A DNA stretch of 10,806 nt from Rickettsiaceae bacterium. GTDB lineage: Bacteria; Pseudomonadota; Alphaproteobacteria; Rickettsiales; Rickettsiaceae. The position numbers and the translations under genes were made by a program. Location of the stretch: NCBI GenBank assembly GCA_017995275.1, contig JAGOJE010000016.1, positions 1 through 10,806 on the forward strand, in the 5' to 3' direction. This document shows positions 1-6,118 of this stretch, piece after piece. Positions within the stretch are counted from its first letter, which is position 1. Every line of letters starts with the position of its first letter. The notes below the pieces were generated by a model. It was not told the DNA's origin. It did not search any database and worked only from the letters and a program-made list of their open reading frames with translations.

Positions 1-113
1 GAGTGATGGGATATCACCGTGCTGTATCTGGGTTTAATCTGGGTAAAAAAGGAGAACATTCGGATAGGCTATATTTTTGCACAAATCTTGCTGTGAGTAA
101 AATTACCAATTAG
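1..113 (+). CDS. nrdD: Anaerobic ribonucleoside-triphosphate reductase, C-terminal end (partial, enters from left edge)
   Basis: Frame 3 is open from the window edge to TAG at 111-113 and encodes about 36 residues starting VMGYHRAVSGFNLGKKGE. The pattern x-x-G-Y-x-R...F-N-x-G-K-x-x-E...R is the C-terminal glycyl-radical loop of class III ribonucleotide reductases (compare the R-x-C-G-Y-L-G...F-N-x-G-K ending of E. coli NrdD). The Gly codon at bases 9-11 would be the radical site. The family reduces ribonucleoside triphosphates to deoxy forms without oxygen, in the cytoplasm. The next gene (334-1023) is the cognate radical-SAM activase, which strongly supports the call although only the tail is visible. 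The zinc-binding cysteines expected just upstream lie outside the window. The gap to nrdG is filled by a hairpin repeat. Confidence 0.8.
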   Translation, partial: VMGYHRAVSGFNLGKKGEHSDRLYFCTNLAVSKITN

Positions 114-140
114 ATAGGCTGGTATGTTAGTATCTGTGCG

Positions 141-330
141 CGTGGGTGGCCTAAAACCCCACACTATCACCCCGGCCGCAGTGCCGGGGTCCAGGTTTAA
201 TAAACCAGTCCGAAGGACTCGTTATTATAAAGAGCCGCAAAGCGGCCGGATTGTAATGCTGGATCCCGGATCGCGGTTTGCTTCGCTCTACCTGTCCTGG
301 ATGGCCCTCGTCAAGGAGCTAAAGTAGATA
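141..330 (+). repeat. GC-rich hairpin repeat element, copy 1 (palindromic, RPE/REP-like)
   Basis: A GC-rich block stands out from the AT-rich surroundings and matches 10506-10695 in inverted orientation. Conserved stretches include the left edge around GGCCTAAAA, TTTAATAAACCAGTCC, TTATTATAAAGAGC and the right edge AAGGAGCTAAAGTAGATA. It contains successive small hairpins: 170-176/183-189 (CCCCGGC/GCCGGGG), 194-198/202-206 (GGTTT/AAACC), 207-211/215-219 (AGTCC/GGACT) and 234-238/242-246 (GCCGC/GCGGC). A 67-codon ORF (124-327) runs through it, but the second copy has an indel and an in-frame stop, so I read this as non-coding. It fills the nrdD-nrdG gap and ends 3 bases before the nrdG start codon. 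No transposase is present. It resembles the palindromic elements dispersed in Rickettsia genomes, but I cannot assign a named family. Confidence 0.8.
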
Positions 331-333
331 CAT

Positions 334-1023
334 ATGGTAAAAGTACCTATTTGTGATATTACGCCTTTTACGATGCAGGATTTTCCTGAGCATATTGCGG
401 CTATTTTATGGTTTGCTGGTTGCAATTTGCGTTGTAAATATTGTCATAATCCATCTTTGGTATTCAGAAAGCTTCCTTTGCTTCCTTGGAAAGATGTGAG
501 TGGTTTTCTAGAATCCAGGAAAAACTTACTAGATGGTATTGTATTGTCTGGCGGGGAATGTACTTTGTCGCACGGGCTTTTTTCTTTAATAACTTACATC
601 AGAGATCTTGGTTATAAAGTTAAGTTAGATAGTAACGGATTGAAGCCGGATGTTTTAGAGAAACTTTTATCTAGTGGAATGCTTGATTATGTAGCGCTGG
701 ATTTTAAAGCTCCGGAATATAAATTTTCAGAAGTAACTAGTTATGATGCTTTTAGAAAATTTGATCAAAGTTTAAAATGCCTCATTGAGTCAAAAATCCC
801 ACTAGAAATTCGCACGACAGTTCATACGGATTTACTATCTGTTCCTGATATTAATGTCATGATAGAACATCTTGCAAATTCTGGTTTTGTAGGCAATTAC
901 TATTTACAAAATTTTCGTATGTCTCCTAAGACTTTAGGCAATCTACCGGATCAAAAATTTCCCTTAAACATTGATGAAATAACACATCATCCGACTATTT
1001 CTCTTAAGCTGCGTAATTTTTAA
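334..1023 (+). CDS. nrdG: Anaerobic ribonucleotide reductase activase, radical SAM (NrdG2 type)
   Basis: The 229-aa protein has the radical-SAM cluster motif C-x3-C-x2-C at C30, C34 and C37 (GCNLRCKYCHNP), binding a [4Fe-4S] cluster and S-adenosylmethionine. The SAM-contact region is LSGGECTLS at 71-79, with Cys in place of the usual Pro of GGEP. Later segments (KLDSNG at 97-102, ALDFKAP at 121-127, EIRTTV at 158-163, YYLQNF at 189-194) match the NrdG-like family annotated as anaerobic ribonucleoside-triphosphate reductase activating protein. Its role is to generate the glycyl radical on NrdD, whose C-terminus lies directly upstream. The ATG at 334 gives the expected N-terminus. The only Shine-Dalgarno-like sequence, AAGGAG at 313-318, belongs to the repeat and is about 15 bases away, so initiation may be weak or the repeat may have displaced the native leader. 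Full length for the family. Confidence 0.85.
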   Translation: MVKVPICDITPFTMQDFPEHIAAILWFAGCNLRCKYCHNPSLVFRKLPLLPWKDVSGFLESRKNLLDGIVLSGGECTLSHGLFSLITYIRDLGYKVKLDSNGLKPDVLEKLLSSGMLDYVALDFKAPEYKFSEVTSYDAFRKFDQSLKCLIESKIPLEIRTTVHTDLLSVPDINVMIEHLANSGFVGNYYLQNFRMSPKTLGNLPDQKFPLNIDEITHHPTISLKLRNF

Positions 1024-1034
1024 GAGTTGACTTC

Positions 1035-1046
1035 TACTTATAAGTA
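1035..1046. promoter_or_regulatory. 12-bp perfect palindrome in the leader of the first ankyrin gene
   Basis: TACTTATAAGTA is a perfect inverted repeat, 12 bases after the nrdG stop and about 80 bases before the ATG at 1126. It overlaps a TATAAG-like -10 hexamer; the nearby TTGACT at 1027-1032 is too close to be its -35. It could be an operator or promoter element for the accessory block, but in an AT-rich genome a 12-base palindrome may occur by chance. No second copy was seen upstream of the sister genes. Confidence 0.2.
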
Positions 1047-1125
1047 TCGAAGCAAGTTACTAGTTGAAAAAGCTACTACTTATGCTAAAAATGAATCTCT
1101 CACAACCAAGCAAGATGGGAATCGC

Positions 1126-2682
1126 ATGTCTAAATTACCGCATGAAGAAGAGTATGAACAATCTAAATCAGTAGCTATTGAAAAACCACCTAAAAAAACT
1201 GATATGGAAAGCTGGCAGAGGGTGCATGATGCTATAAAGGCTGGGGATTTAGAAGAATTACAGAGACTGATAGAGCAAGAAATGGTGGATGTGAATATTA
1301 GAATTTATGAAGAGTTGAATGACACTCCTCTACACATTGCTGCTCATTATGGAATGTCTGATATTGCGTATTGGTTGGTGCTAAATGGAGCAGATGTGTG
1401 TCTTAAAGATAGATATGGATACACTCCTCTATCTACAGCAATTTGCTGCGAAAAGAAATATGTAGTGCAAAGATTGCTGAGTTTTAAAGGTGTTGCTGAT
1501 GAGGCTACTACAAATTATGATAACTACATAATGCTAATGCTGCTAGATAACAATCTGGCTACACGTGAAATTCGGGAGGTTTTTGTAGACGCGCTTAAAA
1601 CAAATTTTCCGCAGTTGATACCACATAACAAAGTGGTGATGGGGGCGATTTTAGGAGATATTGAATTAATCCAAGAGCAACCAGGAGGTTATGCAATTTC
1701 TGAGGTACAGCAGTTTTTGTTTGATGCAGGATATGATGCGACAAATCTTTACGAGAGGATATATGGTTATAATGTGTCATGTATTAGTGATAGTGGAAGT
1801 GCTGGAGATGTCATAAACATGGAGGTTCAGACGCAAAGCTTGGAACCTAAAAAAACTGATATGGAAAGCTGGCAGAGGGTGCATGATGCTATCGAAGCAA
1901 ACAGTCTTTCTAATCTGAGAAATTCTATAGATGGTATGCACGAATTAGATAAGGTTCAAGCGCTAAATTCTTTCGAAAATTTTATTAGGTCAGAGGTGAT
2001 GCAAATCGCTGTAGATAAAAACAAAAACAGCGAAGTTATGAACTATGTCAGAAGTCTACTTCAGCAAAAAAGTATGTATGAATATTTGGATGAATATTTA
2101 TATGCTTCTATTTTGGTATCATATTTGTGGCATGTTTCTGAAGACAATAGTTACAAAGAGTGTTGTGAAAGTTTATATGTAGAGTTAAACGGTATAAGAA
2201 ATCGCTTTGAAGGAGAAAATTCAGATGCTCTAAACTGTGTTTTAAAAAAACTGTTTGTACAACTTCAAGAGCCATGTCACAGTTCTATAACTTTCAAGAT
2301 GTGGCAAAGTGTTTATGCTAGAACTGTATATGACTTATCTATGCTAAGACAAAAAATGATAGATTCAATTGATGAAGAAAAACTAGAAGACGTTGAAGTA
2401 AATTTTATGTGCATACAATCTAATTTTACTAGAGAAAATCTAGATATCCTAAAGACTAATATTCTAGAAGAAGCAGAAACATTGCTTACTAAGATAGAAT
2501 TTAAGTCTTTAGGATTGTTGATGGAGGATGCTAAAGTCGCATTAGTAGTTTTTGTAGATGACTTAAAAAATTTTATATATCAGTTTGATAATGAAGCCAG
2601 TTTTGTTGGGGGAGTAGAAAATTACTTTGATGAACTTGAATTTTCGACCAATACGGTTCAAAATGACATTCAGATTAATTAA
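1126..2682 (+). CDS. Ankyrin-repeat protein with C-terminal helical region (putative effector)
   Basis: The ATG at 1126 (518 aa) is preferred over an in-frame TTG at 1027 because all three genes of this block begin ATG-TCT-AAA behind similar leaders. Two clear ankyrin repeats lie at about 67-91 (TPLHIAAHYG...LNGADV) and 99-122 (YTPLSTAI...), flanked by weaker helical pairs. Residues 195-209, QQFLFDAGYDATNLY, recur in the gene at 3829. After this, P22-I37 (PKKTDMESWQRVHDAI) is repeated exactly at 241-256. The remaining 260 residues are charged, predicted helical and not recognised. No signal peptide or membrane segment is seen. Ankyrin proteins mediate protein-protein contacts, and in intracellular Rickettsiales several (for example Anaplasma AnkA) are secreted by type IV systems; that role is inferred here. 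The next gene follows after 16 bases, suggesting co-transcription. Confidence 0.8.
   Translation: MSKLPHEEEYEQSKSVAIEKPPKKTDMESWQRVHDAIKAGDLEELQRLIEQEMVDVNIRIYEELNDTPLHIAAHYGMSDIAYWLVLNGADVCLKDRYGYTPLSTAICCEKKYVVQRLLSFKGVADEATTNYDNYIMLMLLDNNLATREIREVFVDALKTNFPQLIPHNKVVMGAILGDIELIQEQPGGYAISEVQQFLFDAGYDATNLYERIYGYNVSCISDSGSAGDVINMEVQTQSLEPKKTDMESWQRVHDAIEANSLSNLRNSIDGMHELDKVQALNSFENFIRSEVMQIAVDKNKNSEVMNYVRSLLQQKSMYEYLDEYLYASILVSYLWHVSEDNSYKECCESLYVELNGIRNRFEGENSDALNCVLKKLFVQLQEPCHSSITFKMWQSVYARTVYDLSMLRQKMIDSIDEEKLEDVEVNFMCIQSNFTRENLDILKTNILEEAETLLTKIEFKSLGLLMEDAKVALVVFVDDLKNFIYQFDNEASFVGGVENYFDELEFSTNTVQNDIQIN
1189..1235 (+). repeat. 47-bp perfect direct repeat, copy 1 (within the ankyrin gene)
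   Basis: Bases 1189-1235 are identical to 1846-1892 at all 47 positions. They start CCTAAAAAAACTGATATGG and encode PKKTDMESWQRVHDAI. The spacing of 657 bases (219 codons) keeps both copies in the same reading frame. Confidence 0.95.
1846..1892 (+). repeat. 47-bp perfect direct repeat, copy 2
   Basis: Second copy of the 1189-1235 sequence. Similarity drops abruptly on both sides: the following codons diverge to IEANSLSNLR versus IKAGDLEELQ. This points to recent duplication or gene conversion of a short module at the junction between the ankyrin half and the C-terminal half. Confidence 0.95.
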
Positions 2683-2698
2683 CCAACAGGAGAATGAA

Positions 2699-3652
2699 AT
2701 GTCTAAAGGAATGGAGCCAGGGATAGCGGAGCAAAAAAGCGAACTTTCGGATCTAGCAACAACTACCACAGCGTCACAAATAGAAGAAGAACCTCTGTTG
2801 CCATTTAGGGAATGGATTCCTAAATTAAGTAAGATAAATGATAAAGTAAGTTGGGCTTACTATTACAGGCAGGTTCTTCTTGATCTCAAAAATGTGATAG
2901 ACAGCTTGCCAGAGGGGGCCGTTGTTAATTTAAAGCTCTCGGAAAAAACAAACACATCATGTGCAATTAGAGAATTATCTGATTGTCTGAAGGAATTGGA
3001 AAATGTGAAGAGAAGTATTTCAAATGATTATTATGATAACAAAGTTCAACTTACAATGTCTAACATATCTTACTTTGAAAGAAGTGCCAGTGTGTATGAA
3101 ACTTGGTTAAGGAAATTCATTATAGAAAAGTCAGATTCTAGCGAAGATGAGCCAAAAGTCTGGTACCCTGACTGGGGTAGTTTTTTAGAGTATAAAGTTC
3201 CAGGAAAACACTGGTCATACTATTATGAGCAGTTGATAGGTCACTTGATGTCTGTGCAGCAGGATCTGCCTGAGGGTTATACAATGCCCCAAAGTGTTGT
3301 TCTCTCAAGAGAAACAAATACTACATGTGCCATAAAAGAGATTTCTCATTGTCGTAAAGAATTAGGCATATTAAAAGATGATTTTGAGACGATGTTAAAA
3401 AAAGGTTACGATTGCGAATATCAAGATGCTTTGTTAAGCATCAATTATTTTGAACATGATGCTGCAATATATCAAAGATGGCTAACTGAGTTCATTACAA
3501 AATTTCCTACTGAAAATTTATCACAACCACCAGAAGACCCGGATTTTTGGAATGAATCTGTGTGCGGAATGGTTTTTGATACAAACTCAGAATCTGAAGT
3601 ACAAAGCTTGGCTGAAATTACGGAACTTATTGGGGGCGGGCAAAATGCCTAA
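2699..3652 (+). CDS. Protein with two tandem copies of an unrecognised ~110-aa domain
   Basis: The ATG at 2699 has a good Shine-Dalgarno (AGGAG, 2688-2692, 6 bases away) and the ATGTCTAAA start shared with its neighbours; the product is 317 aa. After a low-complexity N-terminus (TTTTA at 20s) come two homologous units, about 38-142 and 157-267. Each contains W-[AS]-YYY-x-Q, then LPEG (70-73; 190-193), TNT-[ST]-CAI-[RK]-E-[LI]-S-x-C (84-96; 206-218), YFE (125-127; 250-252) and, 11 residues on, WL followed by FI. The conserved residues suggest an alpha-helical fold with a buried Cys pair and Trp/Tyr core. I recognise no known family, catalytic motif, signal peptide or membrane helix. It lies between two ankyrin paralogues, 16 bases after the first, so it is probably part of the same accessory module. 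Function unknown; a host-interacting protein is only a guess. Confidence 0.75.
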   Translation: MSKGMEPGIAEQKSELSDLATTTTASQIEEEPLLPFREWIPKLSKINDKVSWAYYYRQVLLDLKNVIDSLPEGAVVNLKLSEKTNTSCAIRELSDCLKELENVKRSISNDYYDNKVQLTMSNISYFERSASVYETWLRKFIIEKSDSSEDEPKVWYPDWGSFLEYKVPGKHWSYYYEQLIGHLMSVQQDLPEGYTMPQSVVLSRETNTTCAIKEISHCRKELGILKDDFETMLKKGYDCEYQDALLSINYFEHDAAIYQRWLTEFITKFPTENLSQPPEDPDFWNESVCGMVFDTNSESEVQSLAEITELIGGGQNA

Positions 3653-3797
3653 TTCTAGCGTGATATTCCTTGAAGCACATGGTGCTAGCAGTTCTTCTAC
3701 TACTGTTGCTGTGCACGCTCATAAGGTAATATCTATTACATACCACGGTAACAAAATAAAACTCTTTGGTAAATCCCATCAATTCTGCTACAAATAA
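3645..3797 (+). CDS. Possible 50-aa small protein overlapping the end of the tandem-domain gene
   Basis: An ATG at 3645 overlaps the last 8 bases of the preceding gene and opens a 50-codon frame (MPNSSVIFLEAHGASSSSTT...). A G-rich stretch (GGGGGCGGG) lies just upstream. The overlap would allow translational coupling. The product is Ser/Thr- and His-rich with no recognised motif. It occupies most of an otherwise empty 176-base gap before the next ankyrin gene, and may equally be a chance frame in leader DNA or the relic of a former gene end. Confidence 0.2.
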   Translation: MPNSSVIFLEAHGASSSSTTVAVHAHKVISITYHGNKIKLFGKSHQFCYK

Positions 3798-3828
3798 TTC
3801 TCCAATTTTAACCAAGCAAGAGGGGGGT

Positions 3829-4473
3829 ATGTCTAAAGAGATTGAGTTAACTGTGTGGGAAGAAATTTATGACATCATAAGGAATAATCATTCAACATTA
3901 GAAATAGAGAGTTTTATGAGGGATAAAGAAATAACAGTAGACATGCGTGGAGGGAAGATAAGACAAACTCTTTTACATATTACGTGCCAACTTGGCAAAA
4001 CAGAAATAACACAATGGTTGATTGATAACGACGCAAATGTATCTACAGTTGATGCGTGGGCCAACACAGCATTAGCTACAGCTATTGATCTGGATCAACC
4101 AGGCTGTATGAAAATACTTTTTTCAAATCCTAAATCATGTACAGTGATAATGAAGGAAGTTATGCAAAATTACCATCATTATATTGAAAAAATAGTTGCT
4201 ACAGGTAATGAGGAATTAAGCACGTGTTTTTTGAGTTTTTTAAGAGATACCCCTCTATCCTTACCGCACGATATGCCACTAGATATAGGTGTAGCTACCG
4301 AAGTAGAGCTCTGGTGTAATCAGCATTATAGATCGTCACCAGAATCTTTCTTAAAGTTACAGCAGTTTTTATTTGATGCTGGGTATGATGCGACAAATCT
4401 TTATGGAAAAGTCTACGGTTATGATGATTCACATATTCTTTTAGGTAATATCACAAATGAGGAGACTACATGA
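3829..4473 (+). CDS. Ankyrin-repeat protein, short paralogue of the 1126-2682 gene
   Basis: The ATG at 3829 gives 214 aa starting MSKEIEL, preceded by ACCAAGCAAGAGGGGGGT, which matches the leader of the first ankyrin gene. The protein aligns with residues ~28-215 of that gene over its whole length: a helical start (VWEEIYDII versus SWQRVHDAI), two degenerate ankyrin repeats (46-71, QTLLHITCQLG...NDANV; 79-101), a NYxxYI and a LPHD/IPHN segment, and QQFLFDAGYDATNLY at 178-192 followed by YGY. It ends soon after that motif, so it represents the ankyrin half alone. The motif DNA (4359-4404) matches 1707-1752 at 42 of 46 bases. No signal peptide or membrane span. Likely a cytosolic or secreted protein-binding module; target unknown. 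It is convergent with the glutamine-synthetase-like gene. Confidence 0.75.
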   Translation: MSKEIELTVWEEIYDIIRNNHSTLEIESFMRDKEITVDMRGGKIRQTLLHITCQLGKTEITQWLIDNDANVSTVDAWANTALATAIDLDQPGCMKILFSNPKSCTVIMKEVMQNYHHYIEKIVATGNEELSTCFLSFLRDTPLSLPHDMPLDIGVATEVELWCNQHYRSSPESFLKLQQFLFDAGYDATNLYGKVYGYDDSHILLGNITNEETT

Positions 4474-4508
4474 CAAGAGAAACGTATGAAAACGATGAAA
4501 ACAAATGA
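4470..4508 (+). pseudogene. Tiny coupled ORF, possible remnant of a further family member
   Basis: An ATGA overlap with the stop of the preceding gene and GAGGAG at 4459-4464 (5 bases upstream) form an excellent translation-coupling signal, yet the frame encodes only 12 residues (MTRETYENDENK). A second frame, ATG at 4486 to TGA at 4561, adds 25 codons. A good start signal leading to short broken frames suggests a decayed downstream gene, but no similarity to the intact genes is clear. Confidence 0.25.
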
Positions 4509-4612
4509 GGGCATTAAAACCAAGTTAGAACTTCAAGAGGTGTTCTGTAAGAGGTGGGGTTGAAGCATATAGGAAGTATTGAGCAAGGTAATCATAATTA
4601 ACTGAATTATGG

Positions 4613-5392
4613 CTATGAAAAAAGTTTATTATATGCATCTTCTAAGCTTGAGGGGAATTTTGTAGCTCTATATTGCTCGTCAAATGCATTTCCGTGAATT
4701 TTATTATATTCAGTTATTTCTGATGGGTTTTGCATAGCAGAATATATGGCATTTAATATGTAATAGATTGCCAGGTAGCTGTCGGTTGTTGGTGATGAAA
4801 CCCTGTGTTCTAATCTTTTTGGCCCAAGCGATGGAATCCTAATTGCTACAGTTCTGTTATTGCCACCATATGAAACACAAGTTGGCGCCATAAATTTGTG
4901 GTCAAATCTTTTATAGCAATCTTCTTCTGGCGCAAAAATAGCGAAATGAGATATCAAGAAATGACATAGAGCTGATGCGGCAATGTGAAGATTACCTAGG
5001 TCATCAAAATGATTCTCCCCAAATCTATTAAGGAAGTTAACATGAAAATGCATTGAGTTTCCATAATCCTCTTGAAATGGTTTCGGGGAAAAATCTATAT
5101 CATTTCGCCAGCTTTTCAATTTAGACTTTGCGGTTTCTATGGAACTTACATATGAGGTCAAATCAGATGTAGGGTCCAGATCTATTTCATACTGAAATTT
5201 CCCCTTTTCTTTTTTGATTGTAAAAGGAGCGCCTGAGATATCGTCATTTTTCAGGTAAAATTCAATTTCTACACCAATATATGGAATTATTCCGAAATCT
5301 TTGAAAAAATCGGTCGAAATTTTCTCTAGCATATTGTCAATTCTTGCTTTATCTGATAACTTGCCTAGATCAAAATTTGCATTACAATACAT
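4613..5392 (-). CDS. Glutamine-synthetase-like protein, catalytic domain only
   Basis: Starting at the ATG at 5390-5392, the product has 259 aa; an upstream in-frame ATG (5449) would overlap pgeF by 45 bases. Glutamine synthetase signatures appear in the correct order: GVEIEF (40-45; paired Glu metal ligands E42, E44), FQYEID (67-72), NSMHFHV (112-118; GS Asn-Gly-x-GMHxH region), NNRTVAIRIP (178-187; substrate/ATP-binding Arg) and RLEHRVSSPTTDSYLA (193-208; E-x-R). The family ligates ammonia to glutamate with ATP, or ligates other amines in gamma-glutamyl relatives. Typical GS is 440-480 aa; here the N-terminal beta-grasp domain, which completes the neighbouring subunit's active site, and part of the C-terminus are missing, so classical dodecamer activity is doubtful. 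No strong Shine-Dalgarno. It diverges from pgeF with only 12 bases between start codons. Confidence 0.65.
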   Translation of the reverse strand: MYCNANFDLGKLSDKARIDNMLEKISTDFFKDFGIIPYIGVEIEFYLKNDDISGAPFTIKKEKGKFQYEIDLDPTSDLTSYVSSIETAKSKLKSWRNDIDFSPKPFQEDYGNSMHFHVNFLNRFGENHFDDLGNLHIAASALCHFLISHFAIFAPEEDCYKRFDHKFMAPTCVSYGGNNRTVAIRIPSLGPKRLEHRVSSPTTDSYLAIYYILNAIYSAMQNPSEITEYNKIHGNAFDEQYRATKFPSSLEDAYNKLFS

Positions 5393-5404
5393 TTCAATAA
5401 CCAA

Positions 5405-6118
5405 ATGAATAATAAAATAGATTATAGATTCTTCGATAAAACATTCCAAGCATCAAGCGGTGTATATTTCCCAAAAGGTGAAGCAACTGAGGCAGATGCG
5501 CAACAAAATAGAAAAGCAGTAGCGGAAGCAATGAATGGGAGGTTAGCCCTTCTAAAGCAGGTGCATTCGCCTATAGCGACTTTTAGAGATGGTCAATTAG
5601 ATGCTTTTCTAGAAGCTGATGCTCATGTGACTAATTTACCATCCATAGTTCTTGGTATTTTAACGGCTGATTGTGTTCCAGTGCTATTTTATTCATCTTG
5701 CGGTGGTGTTATTGGCGCTGCTCATTGTGGATGGCGTAGTGCAAGGCATGGAATTATCGCAAATACAATTGGCATGATGAAAGGTCTAGGCGCGAAGGAT
5801 ATTTCAGCTGTTATAGGCCCTGCTATACAGAAGAATTCTTATGAAGTATCTAGCGAGTTTTATGAAGATTTCATTTCAGAAAGCGCTGCTAATGATAGTT
5901 TTTTTGAAAGGTTATCATCTGATGAAGGGAAGTTTTATTTCGATCTTCCTTCTTATGTTGAGGCAAAGATCCTTGAAGAAGGGGCGAAATGTGCGTTTAA
6001 GTCAAAGGATGATACTTACTCAAATGCTACAAAATATCATAGTCGTCGCAGATCTTTTCATGATGGATGCGATTATAACGGAAGCCTGCTATCAACAATA
6101 GTGATAAAACCATGCTAG
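5405..6118 (+). CDS. pgeF: Peptidoglycan editing factor PgeF (laccase-domain / YfiH family)
   Basis: The 237-aa protein carries the Cu/Zn-binding signature of the DUF152/YfiH family: KQVHS (H54), LTADCVP (C90) and AAHCGWRS (H107), in the spacing seen in E. coli YfiH (H71, C107, H124). GPAIQKNSYEV (138-148) is the conserved IGP-x-I...YEV segment, and the C-terminus ends in the family-typical N-x-x-x-Y-H-S-x-R-R...LLSTIVI. YfiH/PgeF removes L-Ser wrongly incorporated in place of L-Ala in peptidoglycan precursors; related proteins have purine nucleoside phosphorylase/adenosine deaminase activity. Its presence implies at least some peptidoglycan synthesis. The N-terminus (YRFFDK...ASSGVY) fits the family, supporting this ATG despite no clear Shine-Dalgarno. 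It is the first gene of a tight run, overlapping ccmC by 7 bases. Confidence 0.85.
   Translation: MNNKIDYRFFDKTFQASSGVYFPKGEATEADAQQNRKAVAEAMNGRLALLKQVHSPIATFRDGQLDAFLEADAHVTNLPSIVLGILTADCVPVLFYSSCGGVIGAAHCGWRSARHGIIANTIGMMKGLGAKDISAVIGPAIQKNSYEVSSEFYEDFISESAANDSFFERLSSDEGKFYFDLPSYVEAKILEEGAKCAFKSKDDTYSNATKYHSRRRSFHDGCDYNGSLLSTIVIKPC

Noticed and set aside
124..327. 67-codon ORF inside the first repeat element
   Set aside because: The homologous copy at 10506-10695 has an indel and an in-frame stop, hairpins explain the composition, and the peptide has no recognisable motif.
1027..1125. N-terminal extension of the first ankyrin gene from a TTG at 1027
   Set aside because: No ribosome site there, and all three sister genes share the ATGTCTAAA start with a related leader at the downstream position.
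4593..4611. Hairpin CATAATT-AACTG-AATTATG as a terminator between the convergent genes
   Set aside because: The stem is almost all A/T, no T-run follows on either strand in the right place, and it ends only one base short of the stop codon of the minus-strand gene at 4613.
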